The notes under the pieces: generated by a model
Told to the model about the DNA's origin: nothing
Seen by the model: the letters and a program-made list of their open reading frames with translations, nothing else
Database searches by the model: none
DNA from: Furfurilactobacillus entadae
Lineage (GTDB): Bacteria > Bacillota > Bacilli > Lactobacillales > Lactobacillaceae
DNA length: 21,258 nt
Direction of reading: 5' to 3'
NCBI RefSeq assembly: GCF_045862745.1
Contig: NZ_BQXN01000032.1
Location: 1 to 21,258 of the forward strand
Made by a program: the position numbers and the translations under genes
Part shown: positions 1 through 7,836 of the stretch, piece after piece
How positions within the stretch are numbered: the stretch's first letter is position 1
How the letters are laid out: every line of letters starts with the position of its first letter

Positions 1-2
1 GG

Positions 3-317
3 TTGAAGCATGAAGTTAATATGAATACTCAACAGCTTAAGGCGGGTCATGAAGGGGCTTGGCAACAACAAAACCACCAGTTAATTGAACAGGTGCGAAA
101 ACTGGCGTTGCCGAGCAATCCTGAACTGCAAGGTGAGCAACAGATGGCGCCTAGCCTGCGGCGGCAGTATCAAAAAATGGAACCAGCCAGCAACCGCAAT
201 TTACGTGCGCACCAGCCCACGCGCCAAGCAATGCGCGCGATCAATCAACTGATGGCGGTGGATAGCCGGGCGCATGAACGCGATGAGGACCGGGATCAAG
301 AATTAGAGCGTGAGTGA
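3..317 (+). CDS. C-terminal fragment of a Gln-rich protein, possibly a relaxase (MobL-like) tail
   Basis: The reading frame is open at the left edge of the window, so this is probably only the 3' end of a longer gene; the TTG at position 3 is not a convincing start and has no visible ribosome site. The visible 104 residues are hydrophilic and rich in Gln, Arg and Glu, with no membrane segment and no catalytic motif. The final 35 residues are a charged helix (QAMRAINQL, then alternating Arg/Glu/Asp to the end). Tails of this kind occur in plasmid relaxases of the MobL/MobP type in lactobacilli, but I recognise no diagnostic motif, so this is a guess. GC content and codon choice match the genes after 7.8 kb, not the AT-rich genes that follow directly. 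An inverted repeat starts two bases before the stop codon. Confidence 0.5.
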   Translation: MKHEVNMNTQQLKAGHEGAWQQQNHQLIEQVRKLALPSNPELQGEQQMAPSLRRQYQKMEPASNRNLRAHQPTRQAMRAINQLMAVDSRAHERDEDRDQELERE

Positions 318-350
318 ACTACTCGACCATTAATGACCGAGTAGTTCACT
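313..350. repeat. Perfect 13-bp inverted repeat overlapping a stop codon
   Basis: The arm AGTGAACTACTCG (313-325) is exactly complementary to 338-350, with a 12-nt loop. It begins inside the last codons of the left-edge gene. It could act as a bidirectional terminator, but no T-tract follows on the + strand, so a protein-binding or RNA-stabilising role is equally possible. Confidence 0.6.
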
Positions 351-613
351 TACCTGTATTCGCAAGCATAAAAATCGCACTAATAAAAAAAGTTGATATA
401 GACTTTTTGTCAAAGATCATCTTTAACGATATCAAATATGAACAAAAATGCTCATAAATTTGAGACAAAAATAAAGTGTGGATACTGTGGGAAGTTTAAA
501 ACTGTAATATGATAATTCAAGCGATTATGCCATGTATCTCTCAACGGCCGATGTAGTCTGACTACTGGAGAGACGTGCGTAGAAGCTAATAGATATGAAA
601 AATAAGGTGAAGC
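318..613. other. Non-coding AT-rich leader region before the Mga-type gene
   Basis: No convincing gene is present. The stretch holds several small dyads: AAAAAGT/ACTTTTT (387-408), the 13-bp palindrome AAAGAT-C-ATCTTT (412-424), and a leader hairpin in which CTCTC (538-542) pairs with GAGAG (568-572) around an inner GTAGT-ctg-ACTAC stem (553-565). A TATGATAAT-like sequence at 508-516 could be a -10 element but has no good -35. The start of the AT-rich block falls here. Confidence 0.5.
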
Positions 614-2056
614 ATGGATATAAGTGAATTTATTGATTCTGAATATACCCAGACAGTTTCGTTACTACAAGATTTTTTTCAAGGTAATGCTGTTCTTAGT
701 TTCTCCGATATTAAGCGCTTACATCCAGAAATGACTAACTACGCAATTAAAACTAATTTGGCAAATATTAATAACATACCTGTATATAAAAGAGAGGAGG
801 TTTACTGTGAGTTTATTAAAGATGGAGCATATGTTCATATTCCAGAGCATGTTAGTTACCAATTAATAGTTAGTTCACTTTTGGCGGATTCTAATAAATT
901 CCAGATTGTTTTGTTGTTTTTGAAGCATAATCAGGTAACCCCAAATCGAATTATGCAGGAACTACATTTAAGTAGAGCGACTTATTATCGTTACCTCCGA
1001 CAAATAAATATTAGCTTAAATAGCTTTGGGATTTCTATTAAACAGTTTCGGCTTTCAGGATCGATGAACGATGTTATTAGTTTTTATTATCAGCTAATTT
1101 GGGTAAGTCAGGTAGACGATTTGTTCAGATTAACTGATACTGCGTGTGTTTCGGCAATCAATAAACTTATTAGCGATTGGGGAATTAAGGCAAATAGTGA
1201 CGCCCAAAAAAGACTAGCATTGGTAGTTAGTATTTGTAAAACATGTAATGATCTTTTGGAAGTTCCTTTTAATAAGACAAGTAAGCTTATTGGTCATTTT
1301 TTGAATAGGTATTATGTGAGTTGCGAAGAATTTTGTCGACAAATTAATCTTTCACAAGAATTTGTAGAAATCGTATTAGTAGCTGGGTTAGCATTTATTC
1401 AAGACCCTCAATCACAATTGTTTTTTGAATGGAAAAGGTATTGTTATGGAAAACGTACTTGGCCGTATGTAATGACGCGTGAGGCCAAGAAAATTCTATT
1501 TCAATCAGGTGGTGATGCTAGTTTACTTGAAGTGGAGAATTTCGAAGAAGAAATTTTCTTTGTTCATACGTGTTTTTACTTAAATGAGAATGTGGTAATG
1601 GACTTAAATGGGCAAAACTTGTTTAAAAGTAATGACGCTATATTCGGTACGCATTTAGTTAAAGATATAAGCTTATTGACAACAGATTTCCTAAAAAAGC
1701 ATGATCCTGGATTATCAGATGAACGACTTAGTTCAATAATTGATGCATATGCAACTGTATTTTTTAGTACGCTTCCAATTGGAAACATGTCTGTTTTAAT
1801 TGGAATTTACTCGTTCTTTGGAGCACTGAAAATGCATTATTTGGTGACTTATCTGAGTGCATACTTACCTTTTAAACCTCAATTTATTGAGGTGACGCCG
1901 GAGGACTACGAACAGGCTGAAATTATCATAACTGATTCACCCTTTCAAATTAAAACACAAATTCCAGTGATCCAATTACAAATGGCCGGGTCTAAAAAGG
2001 ATTTGACAAGGATTACTGATGCAGTTGGAAAAGTCATTATTAAAAGAATTTTCTAA
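614..2056 (+). CDS. Mga-family (PRD-containing) transcription activator
   Basis: This 480-residue protein has the size and layout of Mga/AtxA-type virulence regulators: two N-terminal helix-turn-helix regions (about residues 15-75, and about 105-142 with the clear helix QELHLSRATYYRYLRQ), a long helical middle that fits PRD-like regulatory domains, and a C-terminal part (about 425-475) that fits the EIIB-like fold of this family. Such proteins bind DNA upstream of surface-protein genes and are modulated by PTS phosphorylation of PRD histidines; I cannot point to a specific phosphorylated His here. The start follows AAGGTG (603-608). The next gene encodes a large adhesin in the same direction after a terminator-like hairpin, which is the classic arrangement of an Mga regulator and its target. 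Direct control of the adhesin is inferred. Confidence 0.8.
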   Translation: MDISEFIDSEYTQTVSLLQDFFQGNAVLSFSDIKRLHPEMTNYAIKTNLANINNIPVYKREEVYCEFIKDGAYVHIPEHVSYQLIVSSLLADSNKFQIVLLFLKHNQVTPNRIMQELHLSRATYYRYLRQINISLNSFGISIKQFRLSGSMNDVISFYYQLIWVSQVDDLFRLTDTACVSAINKLISDWGIKANSDAQKRLALVVSICKTCNDLLEVPFNKTSKLIGHFLNRYYVSCEEFCRQINLSQEFVEIVLVAGLAFIQDPQSQLFFEWKRYCYGKRTWPYVMTREAKKILFQSGGDASLLEVENFEEEIFFVHTCFYLNENVVMDLNGQNLFKSNDAIFGTHLVKDISLLTTDFLKKHDPGLSDERLSSIIDAYATVFFSTLPIGNMSVLIGIYSFFGALKMHYLVTYLSAYLPFKPQFIEVTPEDYEQAEIIITDSPFQIKTQIPVIQLQMAGSKKDLTRITDAVGKVIIKRIF

Positions 2057-2084
2057 CAACCACTTCTTAAAAGGTCTTCATTTT

Positions 2085-2133
2085 AAGTAACCCCCCAAAA
2101 AATTGGTTTTTATCCAATTTTTGGGGGTTACTT
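2085..2133. terminator. Strong hairpin after the Mga-type gene
   Basis: Arms 2085-2106 and 2114-2133 pair almost completely (AAGTAACCCCC region with GGGGGTTACTT, then the A-tract and TTGG with CCAA and the T-tract), leaving a 7-nt loop. The T-rich segment is inside the stem rather than after it, so it may be a bidirectional terminator or an mRNA-stabilising structure. Confidence 0.65.
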
Positions 2134-2213
2134 TGAAAATTGTAATGAAATTTGTGTATCAAATATATTAATTGTTTATACATGATTTTGAGACTGAAAT
2201 GTTATAAAAATCG

Positions 2214-2242
2214 TTGCTTTCAAAGGTGATCCATTACATAAT
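2214..2242 (+). promoter_or_regulatory. Candidate promoter of the MucBP adhesin gene
   Basis: TTGCTT (2214-2219) and CATAAT (2237-2242) are separated by 17 nt and lie about 90 nt before the adhesin start. Each box differs from consensus, as expected for an activator-dependent promoter, so upstream binding by the Mga-type protein is plausible but unproven. Confidence 0.4.
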
Positions 2243-2333
2243 TCACCCTATAAACTATTTAAACAGCGAATTAGCTATGTAACCTGATACTGGTTGCAAC
2301 TACGCTGAAATTGTAAAGAGGGAGTTTATAACG

Positions 2334-4931
2334 ATGTCATTGTATGGAACAAAATCAAGTAAAATTTTGTCGATCCTAACAATCTCAACTGTGGGAATAG
2401 GAGTGGCTAGCCCAATGATTGCGTTAGCTAATGACCAAGCGCCTGCTACACAGCAATCTGTAAAAGGAGCTTTGCCAACTTCAAAGATTACCACATTGGG
2501 TCAAGAACAAAGTCAAGGTGTGGCGGCCACTAAAGCGCAAGCTGATGGGACTACTTTGGTTAATAATCAACCATCAGTCGCGCAATGGGGACTAGAAACA
2601 CCATCGGGTAGTGCAGCAGGATGGACTACTAATGGTAAAGGTGGTGGCTATCTATCCGGTGGTAGTGAGATTGATACTAATTGGAAAATTAGCACAGTCC
2701 AAGCAGGTGATCTACAGCCTACATTTAATATGAATCGTCCCTTTGATTTTAGAGAGTATTTTGATCAGACAAAGAATAGCGTAGATAGTAACTCTTTGAA
2801 AATTTTTCAAGCGGCACCAAAGGATCAGGATGTTGGCGCTGACGCCAATGCTGCCGTTGCTAGTGGAACAATGCCAAAGTACAAGACTTCTTCATTCTTT
2901 ACATTACAGTCAGTTGAAGTCACTTGGACGGTGAATGGGGTAAGTGGCTCGCAAACAATTAATGCCAGTACACAGCCTAACGCTGCCTGGATAACTGATT
3001 ATTATGGTGGCGATAATAATTTTGGAACAAGATTATTTATTAATCCTAAAGCCACAAATATACCTTTCAGTAATAAAGATACTAATTCTAAACAAGGTTA
3101 TCAATTGCATGCGGGGGATTCAGTTAAGTTCGCGATTAAGTATTCGGAAAATAAAACTATTTCGGCTAGTGCTTTTCAAGATGCTTGGTCATGGCCAACA
3201 CAACAAAGTCCTAAACCTGTCAAAGTTCAATACAAGTCTAAAACAACTGGGACCGATATTGCGGCGCCACAATGGGTTAATACACCTAATAATGCCATCT
3301 GGGATAACTGGGAAGTCACTGGGCCTGATACGTTACATGGGTATAAATATGATTCAACTAACGTTAGCGATGATAGTGGTAGTTCAGTTAACAGTGAGAA
3401 CAAGACAATTGACGGGCAGATTACCGATCAAGGTCAAACCATCACATATTATTACGATGATACGCCGGTGCAAAATGGTAATGTGACCACGAAATACGTA
3501 GATGAAGCAACAGGAGACGAAATCCAACCGAGTTCTCCACAGACCGGGCGAGTTGGTGATTCATATACTACTAGTGCGTTAAGCATTAATAATTACGCCC
3601 TTGATACGGCTAAATTGCCAGCTAATGCTAGTGGAAAGTTTACAGCTGCGGATCAAACAGTGACGTACTACTATAAAAAAGTTACTAGCCAACCTGTCCA
3701 AAATAGTAACGTGGTTACCAAATATGTTGATGAAGCAACTGGAAAAGAGATTCAGCCAAGCTCTTCACAACCGGGGCGTGTCGGAGATCCATATACTACA
3801 AGTCCGCTAGACATCAGTGATTATGCACTTGATACAACTAAGCTGCCCACTAATGCTAATGGTAAATTCACGGACGCAGATCAAACGGTAACTTATTACT
3901 ATAAAAAGGTAACGAGTCAACCAATTCAAGATGGTACGATTACAGTTCATTACATTGATGAAGATACTAATCAAGACGTTGCACCTGCCGAAAGTTACAC
4001 TGGTCGGACTAACGATCCATATACAACAAGTCCACAGGGAGTAGCTAATTATGCATTGGATTTAGACAAGTTTCCAGCGAATGCTAATGGCTCGTATACC
4101 AATGGACATCAGGATATCACGTATTACTATAAAAAGAGTCAAGCACAACCAATTAAAAATGGAACGGTCGCAGTTCGCTACGTTGATGAAGACACCAATC
4201 AAACGGTGGCTCCTGATGAAAATCATACTGGCCGGACCGGTGATCCCTATACAACTTCGCCACAAAATGTTGACGGTTATGCATTAGATGAACAAAAACT
4301 ACCAAGTAATGCAAACGGTAAATTTACTGATGGCAACCAAACGATTACTTACTATTATAAAAAGGTTGAAAGTCAACCAATTAGTAATGGGAATGTTGTA
4401 ACTCATTTCGTTGATGAAGCCACAGGCAAGGAGATTGCCACAGCCATCCCACAAAGTGGTCGAGTCGGTGACAGCTATGCAACAAGTGGTATTGGCATCG
4501 ACGGATATGCGCTTGACGAACAAAAATTACCAAGCAATGCATCGGGTAAGTATACCAAAGATGATCAGTCAGTAACTTATTATTATAAGCAAGTTTCAGC
4601 TGGGACTACACCAGGTAACCCCAACACTCCAGGTAATGGACAGCAGACGCCGCCAACAACACCAGGGCAAGGTGGTTCGACGACCACACCGGGCAATGCT
4701 GGTAGCCAAAATGGCAATAACAATAGTGGCAATCCAACCATTAATTGGCCAACGAATGCTGTATCTAGCACCAAAGGGTCTCAAACAAATAAAGCTAACC
4801 AGTCAAAGGCAAGTAGCTTGCCGCAAACTGGCGAGACGAGTGAACACGTCGCCCAAGCTGCTTTAGCGTCAGTATTCGGTGTACTAATGCTTGTTGGTGG
4901 GTGGCTTGGATTCCGTAAGCGTCGTCAATAG
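2334..4931 (+). CDS. LPxTG-anchored MucBP-repeat adhesin
   Basis: A predicted 865-aa surface protein. The N-terminus is a signal peptide (basic KSSK, hydrophobic stretch, cleavage near ALA-N at about residue 33). Residues ~75-290 form a non-repetitive domain I do not recognise, perhaps the binding tip. One divergent MucBP-like unit (~295-380) is followed by five regular 76-residue MucBP units (381-760), each with a KYVDE/HYIDE strand near its start and a YYYKK strand near its end. A Pro/Thr/Gly/Asn-rich wall-spanning linker leads to LPQTG (residues 829-833), a hydrophobic helix and RKRRQ, a typical sortase A signal. MucBP domains bind mucin in lactobacilli, so attachment to mucus is likely but untested. 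The start follows GAGGGAG with an 11-nt gap. The preceding Mga-type gene probably regulates it. Confidence 0.92.
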   Translation: MSLYGTKSSKILSILTISTVGIGVASPMIALANDQAPATQQSVKGALPTSKITTLGQEQSQGVAATKAQADGTTLVNNQPSVAQWGLETPSGSAAGWTTNGKGGGYLSGGSEIDTNWKISTVQAGDLQPTFNMNRPFDFREYFDQTKNSVDSNSLKIFQAAPKDQDVGADANAAVASGTMPKYKTSSFFTLQSVEVTWTVNGVSGSQTINASTQPNAAWITDYYGGDNNFGTRLFINPKATNIPFSNKDTNSKQGYQLHAGDSVKFAIKYSENKTISASAFQDAWSWPTQQSPKPVKVQYKSKTTGTDIAAPQWVNTPNNAIWDNWEVTGPDTLHGYKYDSTNVSDDSGSSVNSENKTIDGQITDQGQTITYYYDDTPVQNGNVTTKYVDEATGDEIQPSSPQTGRVGDSYTTSALSINNYALDTAKLPANASGKFTAADQTVTYYYKKVTSQPVQNSNVVTKYVDEATGKEIQPSSSQPGRVGDPYTTSPLDISDYALDTTKLPTNANGKFTDADQTVTYYYKKVTSQPIQDGTITVHYIDEDTNQDVAPAESYTGRTNDPYTTSPQGVANYALDLDKFPANANGSYTNGHQDITYYYKKSQAQPIKNGTVAVRYVDEDTNQTVAPDENHTGRTGDPYTTSPQNVDGYALDEQKLPSNANGKFTDGNQTITYYYKKVESQPISNGNVVTHFVDEATGKEIATAIPQSGRVGDSYATSGIGIDGYALDEQKLPSNASGKYTKDDQSVTYYYKQVSAGTTPGNPNTPGNGQQTPPTTPGQGGSTTTPGNAGSQNGNNNSGNPTINWPTNAVSSTKGSQTNKANQSKASSLPQTGETSEHVAQAALASVFGVLMLVGGWLGFRKRRQ
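3474..4613 (+). repeat. Five tandem 228-bp coding repeats (MucBP units)
   Basis: Equivalent codons (N/D-G/S at the unit start) fall at 3474, 3702, 3930, 4158 and 4386, exactly 228 bp (76 codons) apart every time. Units 1, 2 and 5 carry VDEATG; units 3 and 4 carry DEDTNQ. The fixed register with sequence divergence suggests older duplications kept in phase by selection. Confidence 0.9.
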
Positions 4932-5004
4932 AAAGAAAATTTCATGAAAACTACCAATCAATAATTTGAATGGATTTTCATAATACTTGGCTTTCGTTTT
5001 AACT

Positions 5005-5055
5005 AGGCAAGCAGTTAGCATTCTTAATTGAGTGGGGACTGCTTGCCTTTAATTT
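5005..5055 (+). terminator. Intrinsic terminator after the adhesin gene
   Basis: AGGCAAGCAGT (5005-5015) pairs perfectly with ACTGCTTGCCT (5038-5048), with a 22-nt loop, followed by TTAATTTT. It lies about 75 nt after the adhesin stop codon. Confidence 0.75.
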
Positions 5056-5118
5056 TGATTGATTCCAGTGATGATATTTATAGATATGTATAAATTGAAA
5101 AATGACAAGGATTCTCTA

Positions 5119-5367
5119 ATGGATACTAATAGTGCAACATCAGCTAAGATAGCCACAATAGTCATTTTGTTACTATTCGTAATTACGATAGTTCTTGGCT
5201 TTTTAACACCTTTAGCAAAACAACACCAAGTTTCGGTGTTGTTAATAGGTACTAGCGTCATATTTATTGTTAGTAATGATTGTGTGTTACTTCGAGTCTT
5301 TCGTAAGAAGAAGCAAACTATTGACAAAATCATGAGAAACGGACATGACAATAATCTTAAATACTGA
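5119..5367 (+). CDS. Small two-TM membrane protein, function unknown
   Basis: The frame is open from 5059, but the ATG at 5119 has AAGGA (5107-5111) seven nt upstream and gives an 82-aa protein beginning MDTNSATSA, so I chose that start. It has two hydrophobic helices (residues ~11-33 and ~39-60) and a basic tail (RKKKQ) with a KIMRNGHDN end, consistent with both termini in the cytoplasm. No catalytic motif is seen and I do not recognise the family. It is followed 14 nt later by a winged-helix regulator, so the two are likely co-transcribed. A regulator with a small two-TM protein recurs at 19966-21102 in reverse order, which suggests a functional pairing such as membrane sensing or control of an envelope stress response; that is inference. 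Confidence 0.7.
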   Translation: MDTNSATSAKIATIVILLLFVITIVLGFLTPLAKQHQVSVLLIGTSVIFIVSNDCVLLRVFRKKKQTIDKIMRNGHDNNLKY

Positions 5368-5381
5368 AAGGTCTACCAAAA

Positions 5382-5744
5382 ATGTCTCTGGGAAAAGATA
5401 TCGAATTACTTCGAGAGAGGCATCAGACAATGAGTGACTTTTTCTTCGAGGTTGAAACTAAGTTTGGTTTGGGACTAGTAAAGCTCTTGATTTTGACAAG
5501 GCTATACGAAAAAAAATCTACTATTTCAACCAAACAGCTATGTGATGAACTTCATGTAAGCAGAGAATTAATCGATAGCTCACTGACAGATCTCATAAGC
5601 GGTCAACTAATAGCCGTTGACGCTGAAATTTCGTCTAATGGGTTGATGATTTATTTAACTGGTGTAGGGTTTACCGAAATTAAAAGTATCTACGAAAATT
5701 TGGAAAAAGTTCATGATAAGTATTTTTTGAATTCGCAGAAGTGA
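5382..5744 (+). CDS. MarR/PadR-like winged-helix regulator
   Basis: A 120-residue protein with an N-terminal helix, a central helix-turn-helix (about residues 45-75: TISTKQLCDEL, turn, then the recognition helix SRELIDSSLTDLISG), a wing (VDAEISSNGLMIYLTG) and a C-terminal dimerisation helix. This is the layout of MarR-type repressors. There are no cysteine clusters or ligand motifs that would point to a signal. AAAGG (5367-5371) precedes the start by 10 nt and overlaps the previous gene's stop codon, so the two genes form one unit. Fold and size match the two paralogous regulators at 19966 and 20349, though sequence similarity is low. The target is unknown; autoregulation or control of the neighbouring pyruvate oxidase gene is possible. 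Confidence 0.75.
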   Translation: MSLGKDIELLRERHQTMSDFFFEVETKFGLGLVKLLILTRLYEKKSTISTKQLCDELHVSRELIDSSLTDLISGQLIAVDAEISSNGLMIYLTGVGFTEIKSIYENLEKVHDKYFLNSQK

Positions 5745-5963
5745 TTGTTATCCTGCGCAAATGACCAGAACATCAAAATTTAGTTTTTTAGCATTGCAGC
5801 TGAGTGGCGGGTCTTAGCGCCTTGAGTCGAGTATATTTTGTACCCTTTTAAAAAGTAAGGGTGTAAGCTGCAACTGTAATACCAAATATAGTTTGGTTAT
5901 ATCTAGGAAAATCAGTTTAAGTAAATCGTCCATAGTCGCTTAAATAATCAAGGAGGAAATATC

Positions 5964-7649
5964 ATGAAAGCATATGACGTTTTAGCTAATGTACTAGAAA
6001 ATTGGGGCGTAGATCATGTCTATGGTTTACCAGGTAACTCGGTAGATTCGGCTGTTGAAGGCCTGTATAAAGCTAAGCAGAAAATCAAATTCATTCAAAT
6101 TAGACATGAAGAAACAGCTGGTCTTGCAATGTCAGCAGAAGCAAAAATGTCCAATAAGCTTGCTGTGTCGGTCGTTACTGGTGGGCCTGGTGGCATTCAT
6201 TTAGTGAATGGCGTGTATGATTCAAAGTTAGATCACGTACCAACGCTTTCCATTATTGGTCAAGTAGATCAACAAGACGTTAATTTACAGTCATTTCAAG
6301 AAATTCAAATGGATAAATTGTTTGAAGACGCAGCAATATACAATAAATTAGTTATTAATGCACAGTCATTACCAGAACTTCTAAATGAAGCCATTGAAAC
6401 TGCTTATGCCAGACGTGGCCCAGCAGTATTAACGGTTCCAGATGACTTATGGAATGCGGATATAAAGTATGTCCCTTCATTAAAGAACACGACTTCAAAT
6501 ATTGTGAATGAACCAGTGGTCGATTTAAAACAAATAAAACACGCTTCCGAGATAATTAATTCTAGTGATAAAGTATTAGTGATGTCAGGAAGAGGCGCTA
6601 AAAAAGCTGGTCATGTTTTGCAGAAATTTATTGAAAAAATAAAGGCACCTATAATTCAAGCAACGCCTAGCAAAGGAATTATTGACGATGATCATCCTTA
6701 TTCCTTGGCTAATATCGGAATTTTTGGAAGCTCAGCAGCATTTTCAGCAATGCAAGATGCTGATGTATTGATCATGATAGGAACAAATTTTCCCTTCTCG
6801 GCTTACCTTGAGTTGAATAAGAATATAAAGACCATTCAGATCGATTTGAATCCTAGTAATTTAGGAAAACGTCGTCCTATTGATATCGGAATTCATGGTG
6901 ATACAAAATTAGTTTTGGAGCATCTAATGGAGCTGGTTGATGAAAAAGAGAGCGATGTATTCGTCCACAAACATGCTGAAGAAATGAAGAAGTGGCGCAA
7001 GTGGCTGTTAGATCTCGCCAATAAAGAACCAAAAAAGGTTTCTCCGGAATATCTGTTTACAAAACTGGACCAGGTTGCTCCTAAAAATGTTGTTTATTCA
7101 GTTGACATTGGAACATCAAGCTCCTGGGGGCCACATTATTTAAATGTTCAGCAAACACAGGATTATGTAACGTCCCCATGGTTGGCCACAATGGGAGTTT
7201 CATTACCTTCAGCAATTGCTGCTGGCATTTTGGATAGGGAACGCCCTGTTTACGCAATTGCTGGTGATGGTGGATTTGCGATGTCAATGCAAGATTTTGT
7301 GACAGCGGTTCGCTATGATTTACCAATCTTGATGGTTGTCTTAAATAATGATGAGCTGGCACTAATTGAATATGAACAGTTCCGAGCTAAACAAAATAAT
7401 TATGCAACTGATCTTTCATATATGGATTTTGCTAAATTTGCAGAATCTGTGGGAGCAGTGGGGGTCAATATAAACTCTAAAGAAGCGCTTAATCAGGCTT
7501 TAGACAAGTATAAAAACCCGAAGCATCCTGTTTTATTAGACGTTAGAACAACAGATGACACTCCTTTGGGTGGAACCATTGTAAATGGTGAAGGTAAAGA
7601 AAAATGGACTTATGCCGTAGATACTAGAGACGGTCAAGCAAAATACTAA
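5964..7649 (+). CDS. pox: Pyruvate oxidase-type TPP/FAD enzyme
   Basis: The 561-residue protein belongs to the TPP-dependent pyruvate oxidase/acetolactate synthase family and most resembles pyruvate oxidase, which converts pyruvate, phosphate and O2 to acetyl phosphate, CO2 and H2O2 in the cytoplasm. Visible signs: the N-terminal TPP-activating Glu in RHEETAG (residues 47-53), the FAD-domain segments SGRGAKKAGH and DLNPSNLGKR, and the C-terminal TPP-binding motif GDGG (434-437) with NN (461-462). It is about 40 residues shorter than the ~600-aa L. plantarum enzyme, mostly at both ends, and lacks the extended C-terminal tail. A very strong AAGGAGG (5950-5956) sits 7 nt before the ATG. The gene stands alone between a 219-bp intergenic region and a terminator. 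Catabolite or oxygen control is typical of the family, but no clear cre site was found. Codon use is AT-rich. Confidence 0.82.
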   Translation: MKAYDVLANVLENWGVDHVYGLPGNSVDSAVEGLYKAKQKIKFIQIRHEETAGLAMSAEAKMSNKLAVSVVTGGPGGIHLVNGVYDSKLDHVPTLSIIGQVDQQDVNLQSFQEIQMDKLFEDAAIYNKLVINAQSLPELLNEAIETAYARRGPAVLTVPDDLWNADIKYVPSLKNTTSNIVNEPVVDLKQIKHASEIINSSDKVLVMSGRGAKKAGHVLQKFIEKIKAPIIQATPSKGIIDDDHPYSLANIGIFGSSAAFSAMQDADVLIMIGTNFPFSAYLELNKNIKTIQIDLNPSNLGKRRPIDIGIHGDTKLVLEHLMELVDEKESDVFVHKHAEEMKKWRKWLLDLANKEPKKVSPEYLFTKLDQVAPKNVVYSVDIGTSSSWGPHYLNVQQTQDYVTSPWLATMGVSLPSAIAAGILDRERPVYAIAGDGGFAMSMQDFVTAVRYDLPILMVVLNNDELALIEYEQFRAKQNNYATDLSYMDFAKFAESVGAVGVNINSKEALNQALDKYKNPKHPVLLDVRTTDDTPLGGTIVNGEGKEKWTYAVDTRDGQAKY

Positions 7650-7651
7650 AT

Positions 7652-7695
7652 AAAACACCCGTCATAGCTGACCACTAGCTACGACGGGTGTTTTT
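7652..7695 (+). terminator. Intrinsic terminator after pyruvate oxidase gene
   Basis: ACACCCGTC-ATAGCT (7655-7669) pairs with AGCTACGACGGGTGT (7677-7691) with one mismatch and a 7-nt loop, followed by a five-T run. The A-run on the left side also makes it usable on the other strand. Confidence 0.9.
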
Positions 7696-7756
7696 GTGTG
7701 ACGTGTCGGAAATAATTATAGCATGTTGCAAATTAAAAATGAACATGACGACAGTT

Positions 7757-7784
7757 GCTCTTTTTTTGCGCCTTTTTGGTTAAT
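7757..7784 (+). repeat. 28-bp intergenic element, copy A (orphan terminator arm)
   Basis: GCTCTTTTTTTGCG followed by a T-rich segment and GGT, aligned over 28 nt with copies at 11283, 13979, 14426 and 19873. At this site GTTGCTC (7754-7760) looks like the right arm of a terminator identical to that of the 19847-19883 terminator, yet no GAGCAAC left arm is found upstream. See the findings for the interpretation as a recombination scar. Confidence 0.55.
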
Positions 7785-7836
7785 TTTGCGGTGGCTTTTA
7801 TGTTTAGGTCAACAAATTGTAAAAGGAGATCATCAC

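Noticed and set aside
313..350. oriT-type inverted repeat next to a relaxase gene
   Set aside because: The repeat is at the 3' end of the possible relaxase gene, whereas oriT normally lies upstream, and the relaxase call itself is weak.
3004..3486. 160-codon open frame inside the adhesin gene
   Set aside because: It lies wholly within the adhesin coding region in another frame, has no ribosome site and gives a low-complexity basic translation.
5859..5880. Sequence near TGTAAGCTGCAACT resembling a catabolite (cre) site before the pyruvate oxidase gene
   Set aside because: The central CG and the mirrored right half of the cre consensus are missing, so the match is too weak to list.
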